Positions 1 through 10,078 of a stretch of DNA of 64,000 bases are shown here, one piece after another. Location of the stretch: assembly GCA_022763185.1 (NCBI GenBank), contig JALEGL010000015.1:186001-250000 (forward strand), read 5' to 3'. The notes beneath the pieces are model-generated. The model was given only the letters and a program-made list of their open reading frames with translations, was not told the DNA's origin and did no database searches. This DNA comes from a bacterium (GTDB lineage: Bacteria > Bdellovibrionota_G > JALEGL01). Position 1 is the stretch's first letter. Each line of letters starts with the position of its first letter. Made by a program: the position numbers and the translations under genes.

Positions 1-287
1 CTCAGCTCTCCAGTAACACTTAAAGTATCTTGATTGCTTTCTGAGCTAAAACCTTTTTGTGCGGACACATCTAGGTTGATTGCATTGGATAACATTTCCT
101 GGTCAAAATAATGGCTTACCTTACTTTTTTCATGTTCTATCAGTTTATAATTGGGGTCATGTTGTTTTGCTTGCTCTAAAAGCTGTTCAAAACCTTGTGC
201 TTTTAACTTTGGCCATAAAAAAACAGTCAACAGTATGCACAATGACTTTAAAAGTCTCTTGTCTATATCCTTGGTATAAAAGCTCAT
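1..287 (-). CDS. TolC-like outer-membrane efflux protein, N-terminal part (truncated by window edge)
   Basis: The minus strand encodes 95 residues from an ATG at 287 and stays open to the window edge. Seen: a short basic N-terminus, a hydrophobic signal segment ending near KLKAQ, then FEQLLEQAKQHDPNYKL, which resembles the first helix of the outer-membrane efflux family (an 'AL..NP' type motif). The ATG overlaps the TGA of the RND pump gene as ATGA, so the two are probably translationally coupled. Inferred role: outer-membrane channel of the tripartite pump. The call rests on the short N-terminus and on context. No membrane-fusion subunit is visible here; it may lie beyond the edge. Confidence 0.6.
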   Translation of the reverse strand, partial: MSFYTKDIDKRLLKSLCILLTVFLWPKLKAQGFEQLLEQAKQHDPNYKLIEHEKSKVSHYFDQEMLSNAINLDVSAQKGFSSESNQDTLSVTGEL

Positions 288-3200
288 GCTTTACTTTCTC
301 CTGTAACGATATAACGAAAATCTTGATAGTAGGAATACAAGCAGGGCACTAAAAATAAAGTAATCAACATACCAAACAACAAACCCCAGCCCATGGCCAA
401 CATCATCTCTGCCAACATGGAGTCATAGCCTCCCAAGCCATAGGCGGTAGGAAAAAGGCCAGCAACTGTTGTAATGGTGGTCATGACAATCGCTCTTAAG
501 CGTGAGGATGAAATGATGGCGATGTTAAGCAGTTTTTTTTGCTTGGCTATCTTTGCTTGCTTGAGTTTATCAATCAAAACAATGGCATCATTGATCACCA
601 CGCCCATCATCCCCAAGGTTCCAACAATGGCAAAAAAACCATACTGGGCATAACCATGTAAATAAAAGGCCAGGGTTGTGCCCACGATACCAAAAGGAAT
701 AATCATGGCAATCACTATTGGTGTTAAAAACGAATCAAACAGCCAAATCAACAATAAGTAAATCAAGGTGAGTGCCATCAAAACTGAAATTAAAAAATCA
801 GCTTGTGACTCTCTGGATTCTTCTACTTCTCCCCTAAAAACAATGTTTGTTGAGGGATTGTTGTTAAGAACTTTAGGGATTAACTTTGTTTCAATCTGCC
901 TTGCTATTTCTAAAGGCGTTACCGTGCTTTGTGCTTTGATGTCTGCATAAATCTTGCTTGCTCTTTTGTAATTTACCCTTTCAATGGAAGAGGGTTTTTT
1001 TTCTGCTTTAAAATCTAAAATACTGGCTATGGGCACCAGATAGTTTTCCCGGTTGGCCACGGTTAAGCGTGAAATTTTTTTAATATCATCTTTACTTTTG
1101 TCTTGTCCTGTTAAGCGGACATCCACCTCTTCATCACCATTGTTTAAGGTGTATAAAATATCACCTTCAACATAGGTTCTTAACGTACTGGCTATGTCTT
1201 GATAGGCAATCCCCAAGCGATCAATGCGTTTTTTATTTAAGAGCAGTTGATATCGATCTTTTTGCAATGGTTCTTCTATCTCTACGTTTTCAATGGCAGG
1301 CAATTCTTGCATGGCTTTTTTCAGTTCTTGCGCTACCTTTTCTCGCAGTTCATCATTGTTTTCCTGAATTTCAAGTGCAATGGGGCTGCCACTGTCAAAA
1401 CCAAACCTGGATTTCATAAATCTAATTTCTTTAAAGCCCTTAAGTTTATCCGTTTGCTGTTGCCATTGATCAATCATGGCATTGAGCGACACATTTCTTT
1501 CTGAAGGGGGCACAATTTCTACAATGACGGTTGCTTCATTTTCTCTGACCTCGCCACCTCGCCAACTTTGGCCAATGTATGTTCTGACCGAAGTCACACC
1601 GTTGTCAGGTTCATCCAAAAAAATCTTTTCAACTTGCGTCACATGCTTGGCCATTTGCATGCGCTTGAGCGGTTCACTGGCTACAACCTTAACCCTAAAA
1701 TCCTTGGACTCTTCTCTTGGAAACATCACATAACGTAAATGCTGCTTAAAAATATAGCCGGATAAAAACAACAATCCCAAAAAGACAAGCAAAAGCAAAA
1801 ACCGAAACTTCAAGGCTGTGTACAAAATTTTTGTGTAACTGGATTCTATGCGTTTTAAAAAAATTTGCCGCCAATGTTTGGCCTTAGCCGGTTTTAATTT
1901 TTTTAATACACTCCCAAGTTTACTCTTGTGAGCAATATGGCCGGGCAAAATAAAAAATGATTCAATCAAACTGGCAGTCAGCATTAAAATAATGATGGTG
2001 GGAATGTATTTAACAAACATACCAAAACGACCTTGAAAAAAATACAGAGGCAAAAAGGCTGCGCAGGTGGTTAAGACACTGGCAAGCACCGGTGAAGCCA
2101 CTTGCAAGGTGCTGCTTACAACCGTGCCGTCTTTATAGTTTTTTCCTTTATGCCGAACAATATTTTCAGCGACAATAATGGCATCATCCACCACAATTCC
2201 CAGCACAATAATAATGGACGCCAGCGTCATGTTGTTGATGGTAAAGCCAAGAACCAAAGCTGCAATCAGGGTGAAACCTAAAGAAAAGGGAATGCCCATG
2301 GCTACCCAAATCCCAGACCTTAAATCCAAAAAGATAAATAAGAAAAAAACAATCAAGATAAAACCAATAAGACCGTTGGTGCTGATCAGGTCAATCCTAT
2401 TTTTTACGTCATAGGATTCATCATCAATAAATACAAAGTCTACCGGTAAGTTAGGGTTGTTCTTAATGTATTGTTTAACAAAAGTATCGATGGCTTTTTG
2501 TGCTGATAAAATATCTGATGTTGTCGTCTTTTGGACATTGAGAATAATGCCTTCCTTGCCTTGCACTTTATGCACACTGTTGCTTTTTTCAAACTGTTCT
2601 TCTACGTGGGCAATGTCTTTTAATTTTAAGCGCTGGCCTTCAAAACCAACATTGATAACCGCATTGGACAGCGAATCAATGTCCATCAACTGTGCATCTA
2701 AATTGATTTCTGTTTCTTTTTTATCCATTAAGCTGCCAATGGGATAACGCACATGTTGATTAAGAATTTGTTGTCTGACTTGCTCTAAAGAAATTTCATA
2801 GCGTTGCAGTTTTTTGGGATCAATTTTAATCTGTATCTCCGGGCGTAAATAACCCGAGCTGTCAACACCGCTGACCTGAGCAAGAGATAATAGGCGGTTT
2901 TTAAAACTGAGTACATAGGCTTGAAGTTTTTGCCTGTCTTTGACACTTAGAATTTCAACATCTTTTAAGTAAATCCCAATATCAATGATGGCTTTTTCTG
3001 AGCTTTTAAACTGCCTATAGACTGGATCTCGTGCTTCTCTGGGAAACTCTACCGTTTCCACTGCATCTTTTACTTCCTGAACTTTTTCTCTTAGGTCTGG
3101 AATATTAGCATCAAAGTATACTCTGATACTGCTTACAGCATAGGATGAACTGGCATTGACTTCTTCTAAAGCAGAAACCCCTTTGAGTTTTTCTTCAATG

Positions 3201-3400
3201 GGCTTGGTGATAAATAGCTCTATATCATCTGCCGAAGCTCCAGGATAGGTCACTGTGATACGCAGTGAGTTGAAGGCAAACTCTGGCATTTCTTCTTTAC
3301 CAATTTTTTGCCATGCCAAGACACTGCCAAACAAGACAGCCAACATCATGGCATTGACCAAAGCCGGCCGTTTTAAAAAATAGTGGATAAGATTGTGCAT
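284..3400 (-). CDS. RND-superfamily efflux transporter (AcrB/HAE1-like inner-membrane pump)
   Basis: This 1,038-residue protein has the normal length for a heavy RND exporter, a proton-driven inner-membrane pump. Seen: TM1 around residues 14-30, a large periplasmic loop, a TM cluster from about 340, the acidic pair in GIVVDDAIIVAENI (Asp405, Asp406) expected in TM4 for proton relay, a second periplasmic loop, and a repeated TM half with GVVINDAIVLID. The internal duplication is characteristic of the family. It is followed by a TolC-like gene through an ATGA overlap. The substrate cannot be read from sequence. The ATG at 3400 follows a long untranslated region, so this is probably the first gene of the operon. 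Confidence 0.92.
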   Translation of the reverse strand: MHNLIHYFLKRPALVNAMMLAVLFGSVLAWQKIGKEEMPEFAFNSLRITVTYPGASADDIELFITKPIEEKLKGVSALEEVNASSSYAVSSIRVYFDANIPDLREKVQEVKDAVETVEFPREARDPVYRQFKSSEKAIIDIGIYLKDVEILSVKDRQKLQAYVLSFKNRLLSLAQVSGVDSSGYLRPEIQIKIDPKKLQRYEISLEQVRQQILNQHVRYPIGSLMDKKETEINLDAQLMDIDSLSNAVINVGFEGQRLKLKDIAHVEEQFEKSNSVHKVQGKEGIILNVQKTTTSDILSAQKAIDTFVKQYIKNNPNLPVDFVFIDDESYDVKNRIDLISTNGLIGFILIVFFLFIFLDLRSGIWVAMGIPFSLGFTLIAALVLGFTINNMTLASIIIVLGIVVDDAIIVAENIVRHKGKNYKDGTVVSSTLQVASPVLASVLTTCAAFLPLYFFQGRFGMFVKYIPTIIILMLTASLIESFFILPGHIAHKSKLGSVLKKLKPAKAKHWRQIFLKRIESSYTKILYTALKFRFLLLLVFLGLLFLSGYIFKQHLRYVMFPREESKDFRVKVVASEPLKRMQMAKHVTQVEKIFLDEPDNGVTSVRTYIGQSWRGGEVRENEATVIVEIVPPSERNVSLNAMIDQWQQQTDKLKGFKEIRFMKSRFGFDSGSPIALEIQENNDELREKVAQELKKAMQELPAIENVEIEEPLQKDRYQLLLNKKRIDRLGIAYQDIASTLRTYVEGDILYTLNNGDEEVDVRLTGQDKSKDDIKKISRLTVANRENYLVPIASILDFKAEKKPSSIERVNYKRASKIYADIKAQSTVTPLEIARQIETKLIPKVLNNNPSTNIVFRGEVEESRESQADFLISVLMALTLIYLLLIWLFDSFLTPIVIAMIIPFGIVGTTLAFYLHGYAQYGFFAIVGTLGMMGVVINDAIVLIDKLKQAKIAKQKKLLNIAIISSSRLRAIVMTTITTVAGLFPTAYGLGGYDSMLAEMMLAMGWGLLFGMLITLFLVPCLYSYYQDFRYIVTGESKA

Positions 3401-3689
3401 GCAGCCTATGTCATACCCAAGGCTTTACAAAAAATAAACAAATATAAGCTTAAGTCAAAGTTACTTATTTTAGTAGTGTATCCATAAAAAATTTTTGATA
3501 AAAAAGCTTGCTTTTTTAATTAAAGCTCTTATTGTGAATTTTATGGAAACTTCACAAAGCATATTTTCTTGCCTAAACAGTTTCCGTAACGCTCGTTTTA
3601 TCCGTCTGGCTTAAACGCCAGATATTATTTTACCCCACACATTCACATTATTTTTTTAATTCAATTAATTTATTTTTATGGAGTTTATT

Positions 3690-4175
3690 ATGAAAAAACT
3701 TATAAGTTTATCATTATTATTAGGATGCTTTTGCACACAAGCTAAAGCACAAAAGTATTTTTTTTCTGATCCTAACTGGTTGGCTGTTAAAGAGAATGGG
3801 CATGGCTACAATGTTCTGCTGCTTTTACACAATGGCACTCAGTGTATGTTTTACTTTGAATCTTTAAAACAAGAAGAGGGAAGTCAACATAACACTAACA
3901 ATACATTGTGTCAGACTTACAAAGTCTATGGTCAGACTCAAGGTGAGAGCAAAAAGTATACAAAACAACTTTTCAATAGAGGCGGTGAAGTTATTGTTAC
4001 TCAAGATTATAGCATTACCGCTTTGCAAAATACTGTGGTCAATGCAGTAGACCAGGAAAGTTCAGAGCCCGTGTCATGGGAACATTGGATTAAAATTCCA
4101 AAAAAACAATCGACCCTTGCAAAGCCGCCTGTCAAAAAAAACAATGATTACTTTTACCCTAGAGGTAACATGTAA
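3690..4175 (+). CDS. Secreted hypothetical protein, 161 aa
   Basis: I do not recognise this protein. It starts with a clear Sec signal peptide (MKKLISLSLLLGCFCTQAKA, cleavage before QKYFF). An in-frame ATG 12 bases upstream exists, but GGAG at 3680-3683 is well spaced for the ATG at 3690, so I chose that one. The mature part has two cysteines that could form one disulfide, and a basic proline/lysine-rich C-terminus. It stands alone and is closed by a strong terminator at 4189. A periplasmic or outer-membrane location is inferred. Confidence 0.7.
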   Translation: MKKLISLSLLLGCFCTQAKAQKYFFSDPNWLAVKENGHGYNVLLLLHNGTQCMFYFESLKQEEGSQHNTNNTLCQTYKVYGQTQGESKKYTKQLFNRGGEVIVTQDYSITALQNTVVNAVDQESSEPVSWEHWIKIPKKQSTLAKPPVKKNNDYFYPRGNM

Positions 4176-4188
4176 CCTAAGCATCCTT

Positions 4189-4219
4189 CTTGGGCTCTTA
4201 AACGAGCCCAAGTTTTTTT
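4189..4219 (+). terminator. Rho-independent terminator after the 3690 gene
   Basis: A perfect 9-bp stem, CTTGGGCTC / GAGCCCAAG, with a 6-base loop (TTAAAC), is followed directly by seven T. It lies 14 bases after the stop of the upstream secreted-protein gene. Confidence 0.9.
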
Positions 4220-4280
4220 AAGCTTTTTTTACCATCAAAAAAATGTTGCAATGCGTTTTTTTATCTGCTACGTGATCGTT

Positions 4281-4907
4281 ATGAGGTGTGCACTTTATAG
4301 TTTATTGTTATTTGTGGGACTATCTTTTTCACAAAGTCAACCGCAGATTTTTGATAAAACCGATCAATACTCAGATTACTATCAAAGTAATACTGAGACC
4401 TTTGCAGTGTTGGACAAAGACCTGAATGCCTATTATCCTACAAGTGTTGATAGCACTTTAAACACCAATGAAAATGTTTTTTCAATTACTTTCAATGTTA
4501 CTCTTGAAAATGTTGTTGCACAAATGTGTGAAAGTTCTTCCGCAAGACTATCCAGTGTCAATTTTATCACTTGTCAATTGAACCAGTATAACGACATCGT
4601 GATTTTTGAACGCCATTTTTATACTTGTTATACCCTTGAAAAAAAAACTTATTCAGAGCTGCCCAATGGCTTGTTTTTGCAAAATGCTGAGTTGCCCCTT
4701 GCCTCTACAACTATAGATTATATTCCTGGTGAAATCAGTGAACCCGTTGCAATAATTAGACAAAATAGCAAGACAAGGTTTCATTATCCGGATAACTATA
4801 CTTCCTTTCTTTGGAGGACAAGCAATAAACACAAATACGGTGTTGCTTTTATGGATGCTTTGCTTGAGTATGCTCCGCAGGTTTGCCCTTCAATAAACAG
4901 ACCATAA
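4281..4907 (+). CDS. Secreted hypothetical protein, 208 aa
   Basis: Unrecognised. From the ATG at 4281 the protein has a textbook signal peptide (MRCALYSLLLFVGLSFS) with probable cleavage before QSQPQ. An upstream in-frame ATG at 4251 would put extra residues ahead of it; neither start has a convincing ribosome-binding site. The mature region holds four cysteines (CESS, CQLN, CYTL, CPSI), which suggests two disulfides, and is rich in Asn, Thr and Tyr. It follows the terminator at 4189, so it has its own promoter. It is one of many small exported proteins in this window. Confidence 0.65.
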   Translation: MRCALYSLLLFVGLSFSQSQPQIFDKTDQYSDYYQSNTETFAVLDKDLNAYYPTSVDSTLNTNENVFSITFNVTLENVVAQMCESSSARLSSVNFITCQLNQYNDIVIFERHFYTCYTLEKKTYSELPNGLFLQNAELPLASTTIDYIPGEISEPVAIIRQNSKTRFHYPDNYTSFLWRTSNKHKYGVAFMDALLEYAPQVCPSINRP

Positions 4908-5146
4908 AGTAAGTGCTCTAGGCTCATACAAACCATGGTTACTTTAATAATCTGAATTAAGTTTTTTAGCGTCAAAAGCATTTTGATGTAATTTTCTGAT
5001 ACGCTTGAATGTATCGCCATGATATAAATTAATGTAATGATAAAAACATCTAATATACCCATACCCTAACCAAACCTAACTTGATGAATATGCATGGGCT
5101 ACATGATATTTATTTTATTCAAACTATACAATATTTCTATCTTTAA

Positions 5147-7285
5147 CTACTTTTCCAAAAGCTGTTTTTGCAACAGAACGTAGTCGGTTTTGCCGGTGGC
5201 CAGTAAAGGGAGTTTATCCAGGTGCATGATTTTTTTGGGAATGGATAAATCTGCTAAACCTTGTTGTTTGGCATAATTGCGCAAGTCTTCTTTGTTGGCT
5301 TTTTTATGATTGGTCACCAACAATAGAGCTTCTCCTTTCTTGATATCCGGTATGGATAACACGGCATGCTGATGTTTGGGCCAAAGTTGATTGACAAAGG
5401 TTTCTACCGCCGTTAGCGACACCATTTCTCCAGCAATTTTAGCAAAACGTTTGGCCCTGCCTTCTATGCTGACATAGCCTTCTTCATCAAAACTGACAAT
5501 ATCCCCGGTATCGTACTCACCATCTTTGGGTGCTTGAATAACACCTGGTTTATTGGCCAGCAAATAACCTTTCATGATGTTGGGACCTTTAACCAAAAGT
5601 TTTCCGCCGTCTTCTATACCAGGTACATCTTCCAAACGATAATCAATGCCCGGCAATATTCTTCCCACCGTTCCAGATTTATTGTGCATGGGCGTATTGG
5701 CAGACAACACCGGCGAGGTTTCTGTGGCACCATAGCCTTCTAAAATTCGTACTCCATATTTTTCTGACCACAGCTTGCGGGTTTCTTTTTTAAGTTTTTC
5801 TGCTCCAGCAAACACATACCTTACGGCATAAAAATCATAGGGATTGGCAAAACGCGCATAGCCAGATAAAAATGTATCGGTACCAAACATCAAGGTTGCA
5901 TTGGTGTCATAGACCAACTCGGGTATAATTCTGTAATGTAAAGGCGAAGGATAGAAAAAAATTCTTACGCCACTGAGCATGGTCATCAAGGTACCTCCAG
6001 TCAAACCAAAAGAGTGAAACATGGGCAGGGCATTGAACACCAAATCATCCGGACCAAAATCTACCCGTGAAGACATTTGAAAACGATTGGCCTGAATGTT
6101 CTTATGCGACAAAACAACGCCTTTGGGCGTTCCTTCTGAACCAGAGGTGAATAAAACCACGGCAGCATCATCCGCATGGTGAACATTGTTCCAATGGTAA
6201 AAAGATGCTGCAAAAAAGCTTTTTAACAAGCCTTTTAATTTTTTAATCATGCCAATGCTTTGAGCTACATCTTCCAAGTAAAGCATCTTGATACCGTGCT
6301 CTTCTATGGCTTCTATTAATGAGCTAAGTTTGGCTTGCTCTATGAACTTGCGAGAGCTGATGACGGTTTTTATTTGCGCGGTATCACAGGTGGATAGTAC
6401 GTTATGAACACCGGTAGAAAAATTAATCATGGCTGGAATTTTGTTGTTGACCTGCATGGCAAAAAAGCTCACCGCTGTAGCCACCATGTTGGGCATCATC
6501 AAACCCACATAAATATCATTGTGTAAGGGTTGTTCTAGAGCCTCAGCCAAAATAAAACTTCTTGCTAAAAAACTGCCGTTGCTCATGGGTTTTCGATTGA
6601 TGTCTTCTGCTATAATTTTTTTACGGCCATGCAATTTAACTTGATCAATCAAGGATTCAAACAAAGTTTTTTCATAATCGGATGTTTCAAAGACCATTCT
6701 GCTCATGATGTCGTACAATTTGATGGCTGCAAATTGTCGGCGTTTTCTACCTCTGATATTTTCATCAATGTCTAGGGTGCAAGGTTCAAGAATATTCAAT
6801 GTGATTTTTTGAAACCATCGTCTGCGAACTTTGCCTTTAAGTTTAGAAAATAGGGTGTACTGCGCACCGTTGATTCTGATCGGTAAAATCATGGCCCCAG
6901 ATTTATCGGCAATCATGCCGGGTCCATTGTAAATTTTCATCAAAGAGCCGGTGACTGTGATTCTTCCTTCTGGAAAAATAACACACTTTTCATCTTTCTT
7001 AAGTTCCTTAATCATACTGCGTGTGGCCATGGCACTGCTGGGATCAATGGGAAAAACTTTAACCAGGTTGATTAAGGGTTTAAAATACCAAACATTGGCC
7101 ACCTGACTGTTGATGGCAAACATGGGTTTTTCTGGTAAATACAAAGCGATCAACATGGCATCGAGGAAAGATAGATGGTTGGCCACAATCAATACTCGCG
7201 AACCTGCCCTATGAAAATTTTCTATCCCCGTGACTTCCACCCGATAAATCAATTTAAACAGGGTTTTTAAAAATAATTTCAACAT
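5147..7285 (-). CDS. aas: Acyl-acyl carrier protein synthetase / lysophospholipid acyltransferase (Aas-like)
   Basis: A two-domain 712-residue enzyme. Residues 1-200 are a PlsC-type acyltransferase with NHLSFLD (36-42) and FPEGR (104-108). The rest is an AMP-forming acyl-ACP/acyl-CoA synthetase with FTSGSEGTPKG (379-389) and a YGATETSP motif. In E. coli, Aas re-acylates lysophosphatidylethanolamine returned to the inner leaflet by LplT. Here lplT is immediately upstream (47 bp gap), the same pair in the opposite order. I chose the ATG at 7285 because AAAGGAG lies just before it; an in-frame start 21 bases upstream has no such site. Confidence 0.9.
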   Translation of the reverse strand: MLKLFLKTLFKLIYRVEVTGIENFHRAGSRVLIVANHLSFLDAMLIALYLPEKPMFAINSQVANVWYFKPLINLVKVFPIDPSSAMATRSMIKELKKDEKCVIFPEGRITVTGSLMKIYNGPGMIADKSGAMILPIRINGAQYTLFSKLKGKVRRRWFQKITLNILEPCTLDIDENIRGRKRRQFAAIKLYDIMSRMVFETSDYEKTLFESLIDQVKLHGRKKIIAEDINRKPMSNGSFLARSFILAEALEQPLHNDIYVGLMMPNMVATAVSFFAMQVNNKIPAMINFSTGVHNVLSTCDTAQIKTVISSRKFIEQAKLSSLIEAIEEHGIKMLYLEDVAQSIGMIKKLKGLLKSFFAASFYHWNNVHHADDAAVVLFTSGSEGTPKGVVLSHKNIQANRFQMSSRVDFGPDDLVFNALPMFHSFGLTGGTLMTMLSGVRIFFYPSPLHYRIIPELVYDTNATLMFGTDTFLSGYARFANPYDFYAVRYVFAGAEKLKKETRKLWSEKYGVRILEGYGATETSPVLSANTPMHNKSGTVGRILPGIDYRLEDVPGIEDGGKLLVKGPNIMKGYLLANKPGVIQAPKDGEYDTGDIVSFDEEGYVSIEGRAKRFAKIAGEMVSLTAVETFVNQLWPKHQHAVLSIPDIKKGEALLLVTNHKKANKEDLRNYAKQQGLADLSIPKKIMHLDKLPLLATGKTDYVLLQKQLLEK

Positions 7286-7332
7286 AAAGTCTCCTTTGTT
7301 GTCCAAAAGCTACGGCCTACCTTTTGTGTGGC

Positions 7333-8676
7333 TTATTTTTTGCTATCACCTTCTTGTTTCAGTCTTTTTTTAACGATGTCTCTAATCAAAAAGTACACTG
7401 GAATGTTGGTCACAGCCAAAATTAAAAACAGCTGAAGTAAACTAACCTTCAACGCAAACAAAATCAGCATCAACACGCTGGCCATGACCATAAACAAAGC
7501 GTTGACCACATTATTAGCGGCAATGACTCTGGCCATGAACGTTTCTTCTGTTCTGTCCTGCATAATCGCATACAAGGGAACAATGTACAGGCCAGCGCAT
7601 ATCGCCAAACTCAACAAACTCAATACAATACCCCAGCTGCTTAAACCGACAGCAAAAAACTCTGACAAACTCAACAGTTTATCTTGATACTCAAGCACCC
7701 GCTCCAAGTAATGCATGCGCTCTACAGCAAAAAACAAAGAGCTGATGACAAAAGCCACAATAGACAAACTCAAGCCCACAGAACCATAAGGAACCAGCTT
7801 ACCATCGACTTCTCCTTTGAGCAGTTTGTTGCACCAGGCTGACCCTAAGCCAATGCCAATTGAAAACAAAGTTAAAAACAAGGTGACCGTATGCTCATTG
7901 CCACCAATCACATCTTTGGCATAGGTGGGCAATTGCGTTAACACCACAGAGCCAATAAACCAAAACCAAGACACACCTAAAACAGACAGCCACACCGTGC
8001 GCTCATGCTTGGCGTACTGCATGATGGACCAGGTGGCTTTGATGATGTTGATGTTAATGTTTAGTTTTTCATCGCCCACTGGAGCTTTTGGAATGCTCCT
8101 ACTTGACCACCAGCCTGTTACTGCAAACACAATGACAAAAATAGAAATCCAGATCAAACCATTGTCAGTCCTTACCACCAAACCGCCAAACAGGGTGCCC
8201 AACAAAATGGCTAAAAAGGTACCCATTTCTATCAAGCCATTGCCAGCCAACAACTCATCTTTATGCAAATGTTCTGGCAATAAGCTGTATTTGATGGGGC
8301 CAAAAAAAGTGGACTGCATTCCCATAAAAAATAAAACAATCAGCAAGCCCTCAACACTTTGCACATAAAAACAAAGCGCACAGGCGCACATCAAAGCGAT
8401 TTCAATCATCTTTATAATTTGGGTTAACTTGCTTCTTTCATATTTATCGGCAATCTGTCCGGCCATGGCAGAAAACAAAAAAAATGGGAGAATAAACAAA
8501 CCCGCCGCCAGGCTCACCAGTGTTGCCGGTTGCATGCTACTTTTGCTGGCCATGTCATAGGTGAACCAAATCAAAAAGGCATTTTTAAAGGCATTGTCAT
8601 TGAAGGCACCAAAAAACTGGGTGATGAACAAGGGTAAAAATCGCTTGGTATACAAAAGATGATTTAAGTTTTTCAT
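7333..8676 (-). CDS. lplT: Lysophospholipid transporter LplT (MFS family)
   Basis: A 447-residue polytopic protein with about 12 hydrophobic segments. Its N-terminus (LFITQFFGAFNDNAFKNAF) carries the Q-F-x-G-A-x-N-D-N signature of LplT-like major-facilitator proteins. Family role: flipping lysophospholipids across the inner membrane for re-acylation. The aas gene is next in the same direction, which strongly supports the role. AAGGACC precedes the ATG at 8676. A small membrane-protein gene ends 18 bp upstream and may share the transcript. Confidence 0.9.
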   Translation of the reverse strand: MKNLNHLLYTKRFLPLFITQFFGAFNDNAFKNAFLIWFTYDMASKSSMQPATLVSLAAGLFILPFFLFSAMAGQIADKYERSKLTQIIKMIEIALMCACALCFYVQSVEGLLIVLFFMGMQSTFFGPIKYSLLPEHLHKDELLAGNGLIEMGTFLAILLGTLFGGLVVRTDNGLIWISIFVIVFAVTGWWSSRSIPKAPVGDEKLNININIIKATWSIMQYAKHERTVWLSVLGVSWFWFIGSVVLTQLPTYAKDVIGGNEHTVTLFLTLFSIGIGLGSAWCNKLLKGEVDGKLVPYGSVGLSLSIVAFVISSLFFAVERMHYLERVLEYQDKLLSLSEFFAVGLSSWGIVLSLLSLAICAGLYIVPLYAIMQDRTEETFMARVIAANNVVNALFMVMASVLMLILFALKVSLLQLFLILAVTNIPVYFLIRDIVKKRLKQEGDSKK

Positions 8677-8694
8677 TCTTGGTCCTTGAATTAA

Positions 8695-9123
8695 TCAAAA
8701 AGAAAAGGTACTCCGTTTATACTCGTTAATTATATTTCTTTCTACCCATGGCTTGAATAGCTTGGCTACTATTAAAATTGCTAAAATTAAACCCTCTATA
8801 AATGTATAAATATAAAGCCCAATGATTGCATCATTCAATGAGTACCAATAGCCTGCAAAGCTCAGCATACATAATACGTAGTGAATGGTGATAATCAGAC
8901 ATGAAAAAGTGACTCTTATAAGCTTCGATGATTCTTTAATGATCCATACATAAGACATCACTCCAAGCGTAACAATTGAAAATAATACATTTACAATAAA
9001 AATATTTGCCCACTCTTCTCCAAGAGATATTTTTGCGTATAAGATGACTCCAAGGGTAGGAATAAGCCAAAGGCTGACCCACCGTATAAAAGGCATAATT
9101 TTGATCCATGTATTTTTAATCAT
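8695..9123 (-). CDS. Small integral membrane protein, 142 aa (paralogue of the 11035 gene)
   Basis: Unrecognised. Four hydrophobic segments span nearly the whole protein. The C-terminal two thirds aligns by eye with the 144-residue protein at 11035-11469: G-x-x-SY-x-x-I-x-x-E, then IH, and finally an E-x-x-I-x-x-x-x-L-V-x-KL ending. It lies 18 bp upstream of lplT in the same direction, so co-transcription is possible. No ribosome-binding site stands out before the ATG. Confidence 0.6.
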   Translation of the reverse strand: MIKNTWIKIMPFIRWVSLWLIPTLGVILYAKISLGEEWANIFIVNVLFSIVTLGVMSYVWIIKESSKLIRVTFSCLIITIHYVLCMLSFAGYWYSLNDAIIGLYIYTFIEGLILAILIVAKLFKPWVERNIINEYKRSTFSF

Positions 9124-9175
9124 AATAATTCAGCATCAAATTTTTAATGCTACACTAAAAGGTAGCGGCTGCCTT

Positions 9176-9316
9176 TTAGCACTTCTCCTCATTTAAATGT
9201 TTAAGACCAAGCAAGATTTGATTGATCAATAGATCGGTCATTTGACCAATGGATTCAGCCCCCACGGCTTCGAGTTTGCCAGTAAGTCCCAGTTGACAAA
9301 TGCCATGTATGATCAT
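9176..9316 (-). pseudogene. Possible C-terminal remnant of a TetR-family regulator
   Basis: A 46-residue minus-strand reading frame with coding-like composition (MIIHGICQLGLTGKLEAVGA, then an Ile/Leu-rich helix ending in EEKC). The sequence resembles the last two helices of TetR-type repressors. The frame is closed by a stop two codons upstream of the ATG. No helix-turn-helix part is found in any frame further upstream. I read it as a decayed gene end; a short peptide gene cannot be ruled out. Confidence 0.3.
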
Positions 9317-9448
9317 TTCTTCTCATTATGAAACATTCTTCGCATTCAAAATTAATTGAACAATGTCAAATTATGGAGCTGAGGATAATTTAAGTCAAGG
9401 TATTGTTTTGCTTTTCAAACGTTTAATATCTTTTAAATTCTAGCAAAA

Positions 9449-9478
9449 AAAAGGCCCACGGTTAAACGTGGGCCTTTT
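9449..9478 (-). terminator. Rho-independent terminator, possibly bidirectional
   Basis: A perfect 12-bp stem, AAAAGGCCCACG / CGTGGGCCTTTT, with a 6-base loop. The minus-strand product ends in a longer T run, so it fits as the terminator of the 9554-10078 gene. The plus-strand product also ends in four T. Confidence 0.85.
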
Positions 9479-9553
9479 GTGTTTATTTCAAGTCACTTCT
9501 AAATAAAAGGTATTCCTGCTTACCTTTTTATTGGAACTCTTTGGTTTTAAATA

Positions 9554-10078
9554 TCAAGAACCGTTGATTTTTTTACTTCCAGTTAAAACAATTCTTTCAA
9601 TGCTATCAATAATCTTAATTGAAATTTTCTTGCCGTCTTTATGGTAGCCTGCAGGGATTGTCCTGTCTAACTCTCGTCTATCACGAGTTATTTTTGCTGT
9701 ACCTTTGAAATTATCTAATATTTCAACGTACATCACAAGACCATTTGGCATTTCAATTTCAGTACCATTTTCAATGTATGTTTGTTCAATACTGCTACTG
9801 ATTTGATTGAAATTTATAGTGCCCGACAAATAGTAGTCGTTGTACAAAAAACCTTGGTCGGTAAAAACAGTTAAATCTACATTGACAGTATCAGACGCCA
9901 ATTGGAGACTTGTTTCAAGCATAGAGCTGTTTGTTGACTCTTCTGAAAATTTAGTAGTTTTAGAAGCTTCACGCCCGTCAACAGGATACAATACGTCCAT
10001 TTTAGCCGCAATCTGCGCGTATAGATTTAAAGAACCGAAACAAACTCCCATAACAATTAATAATTTTAATGTTTTCAT
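9554..10078 (-). CDS. Secreted hypothetical protein, 174 aa
   Basis: Unrecognised. A Sec signal peptide (MKTLKLLIVMGVCFGSLNLYA) is followed by a mature part with no cysteines and many alternating hydrophobic/polar stretches, which suggests a beta-rich fold (for example VNVDLTVFTD and LVMYVEILD). A good ribosome-binding site (AAAGGGG) sits four bases before the ATG. It is a single-gene unit closed by the terminator at 9449. Confidence 0.7.
   Translation of the reverse strand: MKTLKLLIVMGVCFGSLNLYAQIAAKMDVLYPVDGREASKTTKFSEESTNSSMLETSLQLASDTVNVDLTVFTDQGFLYNDYYLSGTINFNQISSSIEQTYIENGTEIEMPNGLVMYVEILDNFKGTAKITRDRRELDRTIPAGYHKDGKKISIKIIDSIERIVLTGSKKINGS

Noticed and set aside
80-352. Plus-strand frame of 90 codons at the window start
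   Set aside because: It is antisense to the TolC-like gene, whose signal peptide and ATGA overlap with the RND gene are much better supported.
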